Assembly (NCBI RefSeq): GCF_900105325.1
Contig: NZ_FNSU01000003.1
Span: 4,105,501 to 4,169,500, forward strand
DNA: 64,000 nt
DNA from: Pseudomonas marginalis
GTDB lineage: Bacteria > Pseudomonadota > Gammaproteobacteria > Pseudomonadales > Pseudomonadaceae
Direction: 5' to 3'
Position numbers and translations under genes: made by a program. Numbering within the stretch: the first letter of the stretch is position 1; every line of letters starts with the position of its first letter. Shown in pieces: positions 17,390-26,223 of the stretch. The notes beneath the pieces were generated by a model. The model saw nothing but the letters and a program-made list of their open reading frames with translations, did no database searches and was not told where the DNA came from.

Positions 17390-18472
17390 TTAGATCAAGG
17401 TTTTGCCATGGCGCACGAAGGTCGGTTTGACCACTCGAACCGGGTACCACTTGCCGCGGATTTCCACTTCGGCCCGATCGGCAGTCGCCGTCGGTACACG
17501 CGCCAGGGCAATGGATTTGCTCAGCGTAGGTGAGAAACTACCACTGGTGATCTCCCCTTCGCCAACATTGGCGATGCGAACCACCTGGTGAGCACGTAAA
17601 ACCCCACGTTCTTCCAGTACCAGCCCGACCAGTTTGAACTGCACACCGGCGGCCAACTCTGCTTCCAGCGCCGCACGCCCGATGAAATTGCGCTCGGCAG
17701 GTTCCCAGGCAATGCTCCAGGCCATGTTGGCCGCCAGGGGCGAAACGTCCTGGTGAATATCCTGGCCGTACAGGTTCATGCCGGCTTCCAGCCGCAGGGT
17801 GTCCCGCGCGCCGAGGCCTATGGGGGAAATCCCCGCACCGACCAGATCGTTGAAAAACCCCGGCGCCTGATCGGCAGGCAGGACAATTTCCAGGCCGTCT
17901 TCGCCGGTGTAACCCGTGCGGGCGATAAACCAATCGCCGTCGGCATGCCCTTCAAAGGGCTTGAGCTGGTGGATCAGGGTACCGCGAGACTGGGTGACCA
18001 ACTCGGCAATCTTCTGCCGGGCGTGGGGACCTTGAATGGCGAGCATGGCCAACTCGGGCCGCTCATGCAGGTGCACCTGATAGCTGCCAAGTTGCGCCTG
18101 GATCCAGGCCATGTCCTGGTCTCGGGTGGCGGCGTTGACCACCAGCCGGTATCCGGTCTCGGTGCGGTAGACGATCATGTCGTCCACCACGCCGCCCTGC
18201 TCGTTGAGCATGGCGCTGTACAACGCACGGCCACAGCCGTGCAAACGCTCGACATCATTGGCCAGCAGGTGCTGGAGCCAATCCTTGGCCTGGGGGCCGG
18301 TGACATCGATCACGGTCATATGAGATACATCGAACACCCCGCAGTCGCGCCGCACCTGATGGTGCTCCTCAACTTGCGAGCCGTAGTGCAAAGGCATATC
18401 CCAACCGCCAAAATCGACCATTTTCGCGCCGAGGGCGAGATGCAGGTCATACAGAGGCGTACGCTGTCCCAT
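17390..18472 (-). CDS. gcvT: GcvT, glycine cleavage system aminomethyltransferase
   Basis: This tetrahydrofolate-dependent T protein takes the aminomethyl group from GcvH and releases ammonia and methylene-THF. The 360-residue product starts MGQRTPLYDLHLALGAKMVDFGGWDMP, after a GGAG site; the open frame to 18628 is not needed. Typical segments are CGVFDVSHM (about 40-48), LAIQGP, and the glycine-rich region at GYTGEDGLEI. It is the first gene of a gcvT-gcvH pair, with a 156-base upstream region to the iron permease gene. I looked for a glycine riboswitch upstream and saw none. Confidence 0.96.
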   Translation of the reverse strand: MGQRTPLYDLHLALGAKMVDFGGWDMPLHYGSQVEEHHQVRRDCGVFDVSHMTVIDVTGPQAKDWLQHLLANDVERLHGCGRALYSAMLNEQGGVVDDMIVYRTETGYRLVVNAATRDQDMAWIQAQLGSYQVHLHERPELAMLAIQGPHARQKIAELVTQSRGTLIHQLKPFEGHADGDWFIARTGYTGEDGLEIVLPADQAPGFFNDLVGAGISPIGLGARDTLRLEAGMNLYGQDIHQDVSPLAANMAWSIAWEPAERNFIGRAALEAELAAGVQFKLVGLVLEERGVLRAHQVVRIANVGEGEITSGSFSPTLSKSIALARVPTATADRAEVEIRGKWYPVRVVKPTFVRHGKTLI

Positions 18473-18628
18473 GGGTTTCTCCTTCCGGGCTTGGCGAAGG
18501 TGCGCAGCGTCGTTGCCCGTGCCGGACACCTTGAATGACAAGGCCTGCAGCCACGTACAGCGACTCGATCCGAAGGACGGACCGCACCGAATGCCGCGCA
18601 TTGTAGCCGCAAGCCGTAGGACTGGCAC

Positions 18629-20245
18629 CTAACCGATTGGTCGGGCGGAGCGTCGGATCAGCCCGATGACCGGCAGCAGCCCCACCAGCACCAGCGTCAA
18701 CGCTGGCAGAGAAGCCCGCGCCCACTCGCCTTCGCTGGTCATTTCAAAGATCCGCACCGCCAGGGTGTCCCAGCCGAACGGGCGCATCAGCAGGGTTGCG
18801 GGCATTTCCTTGAGCACGTCTACGAACACCAGCAGTGCTGCACTCAGGGTGCCGGGCAGCAACAGCGGCAGATACACTTTGCAAAACAGTCGCGGCCCAC
18901 TCACGCCCAAACTACGCGCTGCTTCCGGCAACGAAGGCCGGATGCGCGCCAGGCTGTTTTCCAGCGGCCCGTAGGCCACGGCCAGAAAGCGCACCAGATA
19001 CGCCAGCACCAGCGCCGACAGACTGCCCAGCAACAATGGCTTGCCCGCCCCGCCGAGCCAGCCGGACAGCGGTACCACCAGCTCACGGTCCAGGTAACTG
19101 AACGCCAGCATGATCGACACCGCCAGCACCGAGCCCGGCAAGGCATAGCCGACATTGGCCAGGCTGATACCGGAGCGAATCGCCCGGGTCGGCGCCAGGC
19201 GGTTGGCGAAGGCCAGTACCAGCGCCACGCTGACCGTGATCAGCGCGGCAATGCCGCCCAGGTAAAGGGTATGGACGATCAGGCCCGAATAGCGCTCATC
19301 CAGGTCGAACCGGCCGCGCTGCCAGAACCAGGCGACCAATTGCAGCATCGGGATGACAAAGGCACAGGCAAACACCAATCCACACCAGGCAGTGGCAGCC
19401 GCCGCCTTGAACCCGCGCAAGTGGTACAGCGCCTTGCCCCGTGGCCGTTCATTGCTAGCCCGACTGGCGCCCCGGGCACGCCGTTCGCCATACAGCACCA
19501 GCATCACCACCAACAGCAACAGGCTGGCCAGTTGGGCCGCGCTGGACAGACTGAAAAAGCCGTACCAGGTCTTGTAGATAGCGGTGGTGAAGGTATCGAA
19601 GTTGAACACCGACACCGCACCGAAATCCGCCAGGGTCTCCATCAGTGCCAACGCCACCCCGGCCCCTATCGCCGGCCGCGCCATGGGCAGGGCCACATGC
19701 CAGAATGCCTGCAAGGGCGACTGTCCCAGCACCCGTGCCGCCTCCATCAGGCCCTTGCCCTGGGCGAGGAATGCGCTGCGCGCCAACAGGTACACGTAGG
19801 GATAGAACACCAGCACCAGCACAATGATCACGCCGCTGGTGGAGCGCACCCGTGGCAGACGCAAGCCGGTGCCGAACCCTTCGCGCAGCAGGGTCTGCAC
19901 GGGGCCTGAAAAATCCAGCAGGCCGACAAACACGAAAGCCAGCACATAGGCGGGAATGGCAAAGGGCAGCATCAACGCCCAGTCGAGCCAACGCCGGCCG
20001 GGGAATTCGCAGAGGCTGGTGAGCCAGGCGAGGCTGACCCCCAACAGGGTTACACCGACGCCGACCCCCAGCACCAGGGTCAGGGTGTTGCCCAGCAACC
20101 GCGGCATCTGGGTTTCCCACAGGTGGGACCAGATTTGCGCGTCGATGCTTTGCCAGGACAGCAACAGCACGCTCAGCGGCAGTAGCACCAGGGCGGCGAC
20201 GCTGAAGACCGGCAGGTACCAGCGGCGTTGTGCGGGGTGGGCCAA
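18629..20245 (-). CDS. fbpB: Ferric iron ABC transporter permease (FbpB/HitB type)
   Basis: The inner-membrane permease of a ferric iron importer, with two fused permease halves (about 12 membrane segments, 538 residues). EAA-loop-like segments occur in each half (ARVLGQSPLQAFWHVALPMARP and AARSLGVSGPRLFCKVYLPLL). The likely start is TTG at 20245 (reading LAHPAQRRWYLPV, Leu as initiator Met), because the frame upstream of it runs into the REPIN at 20290-20377 and encodes repeat sequence. The substrate-binding partner fbpA lies upstream on the same strand. The ATPase subunit is not in the window. Confidence 0.87.
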   Translation of the reverse strand: MAHPAQRRWYLPVFSVAALVLLPLSVLLLSWQSIDAQIWSHLWETQMPRLLGNTLTLVLGVGVGVTLLGVSLAWLTSLCEFPGRRWLDWALMLPFAIPAYVLAFVFVGLLDFSGPVQTLLREGFGTGLRLPRVRSTSGVIIVLVLVFYPYVYLLARSAFLAQGKGLMEAARVLGQSPLQAFWHVALPMARPAIGAGVALALMETLADFGAVSVFNFDTFTTAIYKTWYGFFSLSSAAQLASLLLLVVMLVLYGERRARGASRASNERPRGKALYHLRGFKAAAATAWCGLVFACAFVIPMLQLVAWFWQRGRFDLDERYSGLIVHTLYLGGIAALITVSVALVLAFANRLAPTRAIRSGISLANVGYALPGSVLAVSIMLAFSYLDRELVVPLSGWLGGAGKPLLLGSLSALVLAYLVRFLAVAYGPLENSLARIRPSLPEAARSLGVSGPRLFCKVYLPLLLPGTLSAALLVFVDVLKEMPATLLMRPFGWDTLAVRIFEMTSEGEWARASLPALTLVLVGLLPVIGLIRRSARPIG

Positions 20246-20289
20246 GGGTGGGTTCTCAATAATGAATATCTTCAAATCACCACAATTCA

Positions 20290-20377
20290 ATGTGGGAGGG
20301 GCTTGCCCCCGATGTCGGAGTGTCAGTCCACGATGAGTAGACTGACACTCCGACATCGGGGGCAAGCCCCTCCACAT
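20290..20377. repeat. REPIN: long inverted repeat between fbpA and fbpB
   Basis: Arms 20290-20327 and 20341-20377 are reverse complements except for one missing C, with a 13-base spacer. Each arm carries the GTGGGAGGGGCTTGCCCCCGAT REP hairpin and a TGTCAGT-type inner part. It sits inside the putative fbpAB transcript, so a folded hairpin could give more fbpA than fbpB message. Mobilised by RAYT transposases elsewhere in such genomes; none is seen here. Confidence 0.92.
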
Positions 20378-20406
20378 TTGGATCTGCGGCGTCCTACAAA
20401 TTGTAC

Positions 20407-21411
20407 TTAGTTCCAGCCCGCCCGATCCATCAGGCGAATGGCTTCAGCCTGGCGCTTGCCCGCCACTTCCACCGGCAATGTATCCGCCACGAACTTGCCC
20501 CAAGTCGCCACTTCAGCCGACGGCGGTACCGCCGGGTTGGCCGGGAATTCCTGGTTCACGTCGGCAAAGATCTTCTGCGCCTCAGGCGTGGTCATCCACT
20601 CCACCAATGCCTTGGCGGCTTCCGGGTGTGGTGCGTGCTTGGTCAAGCCGATGCCCGACAGGTTCACATGCACGCCACGGTCGCCCTGGTTCGGCCAGAA
20701 CAGCTTCACCGCCAGGTCCGGCTTCTGCTTGTGCAGACGACCGTAGTAGTAGGTATTGACGATACCCACGTCGCATTGCCCGGCGTTGATTGCCTCCAGC
20801 ACCGCAATGTCATCCGAGAACACGTCGGTGGACAGGTTATTCACCCAGCCCTTGACGATTTCTTCGGTCTTGGCCGCGCCGTGGGTTTCGATCAGGGTGG
20901 CGGTCAGCGATTGGTTGTAGACCTTTTTCGCCGTGCGCAGGCACAGGCGGCCTTCCCACTGTTTGTCGGCCAGGGCCTCGTAGGTGGTCAGGTCACCCGG
21001 TTTGACCCGGTCGGTGGAGTACGCGATGGTCCGCGCGCGCAGGCTCAAACCGGTCCAGGCATGCGCCGAAGAGCGGTATTGCAGGGGAATGTTCTTGTCG
21101 ATTACCGGCGAGGTGAACGGTTGCAGAATGCCCATTTGCTCGGCCTGCCAGAGGTTGCCGGCATCCACGGTGAGCAGCAGGTCGGCGGTGGCGTTTTCGC
21201 CCTCGGCCTTGATGCGCTGCATCAGCGGGGCTTCCTTGTCGGTGATGAACTTCACCTGGACACCGGTCTTTTGGGTGTAGGCGTCGAACACCGGTTTGAT
21301 CAGTTCGTCGATACGCGAGGAGTAGACCACCACTTCGTCGGCTGCCTGCACGGTGGTGCTGCCGATCAGGGTGAGTGCCAGGGCAGTCAGGAGGCGCTTG
21401 GGTGCCAACAT
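20407..21411 (-). CDS. fbpA: Ferric iron ABC transporter substrate-binding protein (FbpA/HitA type)
   Basis: The periplasmic ferric-iron-binding lobe protein, 334 residues. The signal peptide MLAPKRLLTALALTLIGSTTVQA precedes ADEVVVYSSRIDELIKPVFDAYTQKTG, the start of the FbpA/HitA family. CDVGIVNTYYYGRL contains the tyrosine pair that coordinates iron in relatives. It delivers ferric iron to the permease encoded downstream on the same strand across a REPIN. An inverted repeat upstream (21424-21448) resembles an iron-regulated operator. Transferrin-type versus free iron use cannot be judged. Confidence 0.9.
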   Translation of the reverse strand: MLAPKRLLTALALTLIGSTTVQAADEVVVYSSRIDELIKPVFDAYTQKTGVQVKFITDKEAPLMQRIKAEGENATADLLLTVDAGNLWQAEQMGILQPFTSPVIDKNIPLQYRSSAHAWTGLSLRARTIAYSTDRVKPGDLTTYEALADKQWEGRLCLRTAKKVYNQSLTATLIETHGAAKTEEIVKGWVNNLSTDVFSDDIAVLEAINAGQCDVGIVNTYYYGRLHKQKPDLAVKLFWPNQGDRGVHVNLSGIGLTKHAPHPEAAKALVEWMTTPEAQKIFADVNQEFPANPAVPPSAEVATWGKFVADTLPVEVAGKRQAEAIRLMDRAGWN

Positions 21412-21423
21412 GGGGGCGGTCTC

Positions 21424-21448
21424 TCATTTGCAAAATAAGCGCAAATGA
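21424..21448. promoter_or_regulatory. Inverted repeat upstream of fbpA, possible Fur-type site
   Basis: TCATTTGC and GCAAATGA are perfect reverse complements separated by nine bases, starting 12 bases upstream of the fbpA ATG. A ferric importer is expected to be Fur-repressed. The arms resemble AATGATA-type Fur half-sites only partly, so another regulator is possible. Confidence 0.45.
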
Positions 21449-21458
21449 TAGGGACTCA

Positions 21459-21493
21459 CATTTGGTAACGCTCGGCGGAGCCGTTACCAAATG
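21459..21493. terminator. Hairpin after the ubiI gene
   Basis: CATTTGGTAACG pairs perfectly with CGTTACCAAATG across an 11-base loop, 14 bases beyond the ubiI stop. It is GC-poor in the stem base and lacks a T run, so it may be a terminator or an mRNA end-protection stem. Confidence 0.55.
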
Positions 21494-21506
21494 TTGCACA
21501 AACCTG

Positions 21507-22730
21507 TCAGGGCTTGGCCAGGTCCGGCAGATCCCCGCTCAACCCGAGGGCCTGGCGCACAAACACGGCCTTGGCTTCGGGCATCTGGTCGACCATCTTC
21601 AACCCGGCATTACGCAACCAGCGCAGCGGCAGTTGATCGGCCTGGAACAGGCGCTCAAAGCCTTCCATCGCCGCCATCAGGGCCAGGTTATGGGGCATTC
21701 GTCGGCGCTCGTAACGGCTGAGCACCTTCACATCGGCCAGACGTTCACCGCGCTCGGTGGCCGACAACAACACTTCGGCCAGCACCGCCGCATCGAGGAA
21801 ACCCAGGTTGACGCCCTGCCCGGCCAATGGATGGATGACATGGGCGGCGTCGCCGATCAATGCCACGCCCTCGGCCACATAGCGTTTGGCGTGGCGCTGA
21901 CGCAAGGGTACGCACACACGCGGATCGGCGCTGACCACGCTACCGAGGCGCCCTTCAAAGGCGCGCTCCAGTTCACGGCAGAAGCTTTCATCATCCAGCG
22001 CCATCAGGCGTTCGGATTCAACCGGCGTAGTCGACCAGACGATCGAGCACCAATCTTGCTGCCCGTCCCGCTCCAGCGGCAAAAACGCCAGCGGGCCGGT
22101 GTCGGTAAAGCGTTGCCAGGCCGTGCGCTGGTGCGGCTGGCTGCTGCGCACGCTGGTAACGATGGCGTTATGCAGGTAGTCCCATTCACGGGTCGCGGTG
22201 CCGGTCAGGCGGCGCACGGCGGAGTTGGCGCCATCGGCGGCCACCACCAGCGGCGCGCGCAATGTGCGGCCATCGGCCAGGGTCAGCAGCCAGTCATCGC
22301 CGGAACGGCGCATCTGCTCCAGGCGCGCATTCGCCAGCAGGCCCAGGTCGCAGTCGTGCAGACGCTCGAGCAAGGCATCCTGGACCACACGGTTCTCGAC
22401 AATATGCCCGAGCACTTCGGCATGCACACTGGCCGCCGAAAAGTGAATCTGCCCGGTGCCGCTGCCGTCCCACACCTGCATCTCGCCGTACGGGCTGGCG
22501 CGTCGTTCAACGATGCCATCCCACACACCGAGGCGCTCGAGGATGCGCTGGCTGGCCGCCGACAAGGCACTCACACGGGGTTCGAAGGCCGCCGCGCGGT
22601 CGAACGGCTTGACGCTCAGCGGGCTGCCGTCGAGCAGCAACACTTGCAGGCCGCTGCCTTGCAATGCCAGCGCCAGGGCGCTTCCGACCATTCCGGCCCC
22701 GACAATCAGCACATCTGCGCGCATGTCCAT
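21507..22730 (-). CDS. ubiI: UbiI/VisC-type FAD monooxygenase, ubiquinone biosynthesis
   Basis: A flavoprotein hydroxylase of the UbiH/COQ6 family, 407 residues. The FAD-binding loop is VLIVGAGMVGSALALAL (about 6-22) and the second FAD motif is GDAAHVIHPLAGQGVNLGFLDA. This family hydroxylates a ring carbon of the ubiquinone precursor at the inner membrane; the C5 position is inferred from the operon order known in E. coli (ygfB-pepP-ubiH-visC). It is the last gene of that operon here, 55 bases after ubiH, followed by a hairpin. Confidence 0.9.
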   Translation of the reverse strand: MDMRADVLIVGAGMVGSALALALQGSGLQVLLLDGSPLSVKPFDRAAAFEPRVSALSAASQRILERLGVWDGIVERRASPYGEMQVWDGSGTGQIHFSAASVHAEVLGHIVENRVVQDALLERLHDCDLGLLANARLEQMRRSGDDWLLTLADGRTLRAPLVVAADGANSAVRRLTGTATREWDYLHNAIVTSVRSSQPHQRTAWQRFTDTGPLAFLPLERDGQQDWCSIVWSTTPVESERLMALDDESFCRELERAFEGRLGSVVSADPRVCVPLRQRHAKRYVAEGVALIGDAAHVIHPLAGQGVNLGFLDAAVLAEVLLSATERGERLADVKVLSRYERRRMPHNLALMAAMEGFERLFQADQLPLRWLRNAGLKMVDQMPEAKAVFVRQALGLSGDLPDLAKP

Positions 22731-22785
22731 GCTTTAAGCCTGTCTCGCTGGCGGCTTGCACCGCACGTAAAAGGATTGATAAGTC

Positions 22786-23973
22786 TCACGCATCGGGACG
22801 GGTACCCAGGCCCATGGCCTGACGGGCGAACCAACGCTTGGCCGGTGGCAGCAGGTCCAGGCCCAGCAGGCCCATATTGCGGCCCAGGGCGACCAGCGGT
22901 TGCGCGCTGCCAAACAGCCGCGTGACCTGGTCGGAGAAACCCACGGTCAACTTCTGATCCATGCGCTGACGCTCGCGATAAGCCTGCAACGTCGCCAGGT
23001 CGCCCGGCACCGCCGGCCCGGCCAGCAAGGCCTCGGCCAAGGCGTGCGCATCACGCAGGGACAGGTTGAACCCCTGCCCGGCAATCGGGTGCAGGCTGTG
23101 GGCGGCATTGCCGAGGATCGCCAGGTGCGAGCGCACTTGCTCTTCGGCTTCCACCAGGGTCAACGGATACAGATGACGGGCGCCGACTTGCTTGAGGGTG
23201 CCCAGGCGGTAGCCGAACACGCCCTGCAACTCGTTCAGGAAGCTGCGTTCATCGAGACTGGCCAGGCGCTGTGCGTCCATGCCGATACGGGTCCATACCA
23301 GTGCGCAACGGTTGTCCGGCAGCGGCAGCAGGGCCATCGGGCCTTCATCGGTGAAACGCTCGAACGCTTCGCCGTTGTGGGCTTCGCTCGGGGTGATGTT
23401 GGCGATCAGCGCGCTCTGGTTGTACGGACGGGTTTTCACGCCAATGCCCAGTTGCTCGCGCAGGCCGGAGCGGCCGCCGTCGGCGAGCACCGCGAGGTCG
23501 CATTCCAGCACGGTTTCATCGTTGAGGGTCAGGCGGTAGCCATCGGGCAGCGGCTCCATGCGTGTGACTTCCGCCGGGCAGCGCCAACTCACCACGTCCT
23601 TGTCCAGGCCTTGCCACAGGCATTGACCGAGCCAGGCGTTTTCCACCACGTAACCGAGGGCTGGCACGCCCTCCTCCATGGCGGACAGTCGCGCGGTGGA
23701 GAAGCGCCCACGGTCCGACACATGGATCTGCTTGATCGGCTCGGCGCGGCGCGAGATCTGCTGCCACAGGCCCAGGCGCTGATAAATCTGCCGGGCGCCG
23801 TAGGACAGCGCCGAAGACCGCGCATCGTAGCTCGGCTGGTAGCTGTCGCCGGGCGCGAAGGGTTCGATCAGCACGATCTTCCAGCCACGCGCCTTGGCAC
23901 CGGCCTGCAACGCAAGCGCCAGGCTCGCGCCCACCAGGCCGCCGCCGATAATCGCCAGGTTGACCCGGCTCAT
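22786..23973 (-). CDS. ubiH: UbiH, 2-octaprenyl-6-methoxyphenol hydroxylase
   Basis: A FAD monooxygenase acting late in ubiquinone biosynthesis, 395 residues. It has an N-terminal GxGxxG fold (IIGGGLVGASLALAL) and the family motifs DLAVLADGGRSGLRE and GNAAHSLHPIAGQGFNLSLRDAHAL. Its start overlaps the pepP stop in an ATGA configuration, so translation is coupled. The paralog ubiI follows. The pairing of two UbiH-type hydroxylases after pepP is the conserved gammaproteobacterial arrangement. Confidence 0.94.
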   Translation of the reverse strand: MSRVNLAIIGGGLVGASLALALQAGAKARGWKIVLIEPFAPGDSYQPSYDARSSALSYGARQIYQRLGLWQQISRRAEPIKQIHVSDRGRFSTARLSAMEEGVPALGYVVENAWLGQCLWQGLDKDVVSWRCPAEVTRMEPLPDGYRLTLNDETVLECDLAVLADGGRSGLREQLGIGVKTRPYNQSALIANITPSEAHNGEAFERFTDEGPMALLPLPDNRCALVWTRIGMDAQRLASLDERSFLNELQGVFGYRLGTLKQVGARHLYPLTLVEAEEQVRSHLAILGNAAHSLHPIAGQGFNLSLRDAHALAEALLAGPAVPGDLATLQAYRERQRMDQKLTVGFSDQVTRLFGSAQPLVALGRNMGLLGLDLLPPAKRWFARQAMGLGTRPDA

Positions 23974-25292
23974 CGGGCGGCCGCCATCAGGGCTTCGATT
24001 TCAACGACGCTCTTGGGGGCGCCGCCGGTCAGGATTTCACAGCCTTGCTTGGTCACCACCACGTCGTCCTCGATGCGCACGCCAATGCCACGCCATTTCT
24101 TCGCTACGGTCTGGTTATCCGGCGAGATGTAGATGCCTGGCTCCACGGTCAGTGCCATGCCGACTTCCAGCACTCGCCATTCGCCACCCACCTTGTACTC
24201 GCCGACGTCATGCACATCCATCCCCAGCCAATGGCCAGCGCGATGCATATAAAAGGGTTTGTAGGCTTCACTGGCGATCAGTTCGTCGACGTCGCCCTTC
24301 AGCAACCCCAGACTCACCAGCCCGGCAGTGATGACCTGCACCGTCGCCTCGTGGGCCTGGTTCCAATGCTTGTTCGGCGCGATCTCGGCAAAGGCGGCCT
24401 CCTGGGAAGCCAGCACGATTTCATAGATCGCCTTCTGTTCCGGCGAAAATTTGCCATTGACCGGCCAGGTGCGCGTGATGTCGCTGGCGTAGCAGTCGAT
24501 TTCGCAACCGGCATCGATCAGCACCAGGTCACCATCCTTGAGCACGGCGTCATTCTGCTGGTAATGCAGGATGCAGCTGTTGCGCCCGGTGGCGACGATG
24601 GAGCCATAGGCCGGCATCTTCGCGCCGCCCTTGCGGAATTCGTAATCCAGCTCGGCTTCCAGGCTGAACTCATGCAAGCCGGCGCGACTGGCCTGCATGG
24701 CCTTCACATGGGCCGCGCAGGAAATGCGCGCTGCCTCGCGCATCACCTTCACTTCCGCCGCCGATTTATACAGGCGCATGTCGTGGAGCAGATGATCCAG
24801 GGCAACAAACTCGTTCGGTGGCTGGGCGCCAAGGTGCGCTTTGGAGCGGATGACGTTGATCCACTCCATCAGGTGCCGATCGAATTCGGCGTTGCTGCCC
24901 ATGGCCGAATACACCCGGTCGCGGCCTTCGATCAGGCCGGGCAGGATGTCGTCGATATCGGTGATGGGGAAGGCATCGTCGGCGCCAAAGTCACGGATGG
25001 CGCCTTCGGTACCGGCACGCAGGCCGTCCCACAATTCGCGCTCGGCATTGCGTTCGCGGCAGAACAGCACGTACTCGCCATGCTGGCGACCGGGCATCAG
25101 CACGATCACCGCTTCCGGCTCGGGGAAACCGCTCAGGTACTGGAAGTCGCTGTCCTGGCGATAGACGTGCTCCACATCGCGATTGCGGATCGCCACGGCG
25201 GCAGCCGGCAGGATCGCGATGCTGTTGGGTTCCATCTGCGCCATGAGCGCCTTGCGACGCCGGGTGTATTCCGCTTTGGGGATATGGATCAT
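23970..25292 (-). CDS. pepP: PepP, Xaa-Pro aminopeptidase
   Basis: Aminopeptidase P (M24B) removes the N-terminal residue when proline is second. It has 440 residues. The binuclear-metal site is readable: LIDAGCEIDCYASDITRTW (two Asp), MHRAGHWLGMDVHDVG (His), ALTVEPGIYI (Glu) and GVRIEDDVVVT (Glu). The N-terminal domain (about 1-170) is the creatinase-like fold. It is translationally coupled to ubiH and follows the ygfB gene by 24 bases. The operon role is conserved but its biochemical reason is unclear. Confidence 0.96.
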   Translation of the reverse strand: MIHIPKAEYTRRRKALMAQMEPNSIAILPAAAVAIRNRDVEHVYRQDSDFQYLSGFPEPEAVIVLMPGRQHGEYVLFCRERNAERELWDGLRAGTEGAIRDFGADDAFPITDIDDILPGLIEGRDRVYSAMGSNAEFDRHLMEWINVIRSKAHLGAQPPNEFVALDHLLHDMRLYKSAAEVKVMREAARISCAAHVKAMQASRAGLHEFSLEAELDYEFRKGGAKMPAYGSIVATGRNSCILHYQQNDAVLKDGDLVLIDAGCEIDCYASDITRTWPVNGKFSPEQKAIYEIVLASQEAAFAEIAPNKHWNQAHEATVQVITAGLVSLGLLKGDVDELIASEAYKPFYMHRAGHWLGMDVHDVGEYKVGGEWRVLEVGMALTVEPGIYISPDNQTVAKKWRGIGVRIEDDVVVTKQGCEILTGGAPKSVVEIEALMAAAR

Positions 25293-25316
25293 GGGCAGAT
25301 TGGCTTCCTTTCTCTT

Positions 25317-25874
25317 TTAGTGCAGCGAAGGCTTGGGTGCAGCAGGCTCAGCGGACTTCCTGGTCTCGGTGAACAGCAGCAACGGCGCGACGCGCAGGTA
25401 TTCCATGACTTCCATGTAGTCGCCTTCGCCGTCTTCGGACTCTTCCAGGGCATCTTGCACCTGGGAGATGGCCGCCAGGTCCTGCAGCACTTCCTTGGCG
25501 TCGGTGCTCAGTTCCAGGCCGCCGGCGTTCACGCCGAAACCGTGGAGGAAGCCCTGGCACCATTGGCCCAGTGCGGCGGCGCGTTCGGGGAGCGGTGCAT
25601 CGTCGGTCGGCAGCAGCAGGACCACGGTGACGTCATCACCGGTCAGTTCGCCCTTGACCATCTCTTGCAGGCCGATCAGCGCGTTACGCACGTTATCGGT
25701 CGGTTCGGTTTCCAGCAGCTCGGCCACATCGGCCAGCCAGTTGTCGGCATCAAAGCCAACACCGGTGCAACTGCGGCCGAGCAGCACGCCATGCAGCTCG
25801 GCGGGCGAGCAAGGATGGCCGCTGGTGCTCAGCAGTTTGGAAAAAGCATCGTACGGGGAGTTCTGAATGGGCAT
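25317..25874 (-). CDS. ygfB: YgfB/UPF0149 family protein
   Basis: An all-helical cytosolic protein of 185 residues. It matches the UPF0149 (YgfB/YecA) pattern with GVLLGRSC in the N-terminal third and the acidic stretch EESEDGEGDYMEVMEYLRVAPLLL near the C-terminus. In P. aeruginosa YgfB has been linked to repression of the ampDh3 peptidoglycan amidase gene through AlpA; that role here is inferred from homology. It is the first gene of the pepP-ubiH-ubiI operon and is divergent from the zapA group. Confidence 0.9.
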   Translation of the reverse strand: MPIQNSPYDAFSKLLSTSGHPCSPAELHGVLLGRSCTGVGFDADNWLADVAELLETEPTDNVRNALIGLQEMVKGELTGDDVTVVLLLPTDDAPLPERAAALGQWCQGFLHGFGVNAGGLELSTDAKEVLQDLAAISQVQDALEESEDGEGDYMEVMEYLRVAPLLLFTETRKSAEPAAPKPSLH

Positions 25875-26013
25875 GGTGAGCTAGGCGCCAGACGGCGCAA
25901 TGTCTAGAATGGAGCGCTGTATCCTAGCACCGGCAGACGCACCAAGACTATCGAGGGCGTCAGATCGTTTATCCTGCAGTTGCCATTCATCAGACAAAAT
26001 CCAGTGGAACCCA

Positions 26014-26223
26014 ATGGAAGACACCGACCTGCAAGCGCTGATGGCCAGACTCGAATTGCTAATTACTCGGGTCGAGCAACTTAAGAGTCAAAACGGACTC
26101 CTATTAGCTCAGGAAAAGACCTGGCGCGAGGAACGCGCTCACCTCATTGAAAAAAACGAAATCGCCCGGCGTAAGGTCGAATCGATGATTTCGCGCCTGA
26201 AGGCCCTGGAGCAAGACTCATGA
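26014..26223 (+). CDS. Small coiled-coil protein (TIGR02449-like) upstream of zapA
   Basis: A 69-residue protein from MEDTDLQALMARLELLITRVEQLKSQ, nearly all heptad-patterned helix, so it is a short coiled coil. Placement directly before zapA with a 4-base ATGA overlap suggests a cell-division or ZapB-like role. The longer frame from 25900 is not supported by composition. The family name is from memory; the function is inferred from context only. Confidence 0.85.
   Translation: MEDTDLQALMARLELLITRVEQLKSQNGLLLAQEKTWREERAHLIEKNEIARRKVESMISRLKALEQDS

Noticed and set aside
18473..18628. Possible glycine riboswitch upstream of gcvT
   Set aside because: I searched the 156 bases for the conserved glycine-aptamer core and saw no tandem-stem pattern, so I do not claim it.
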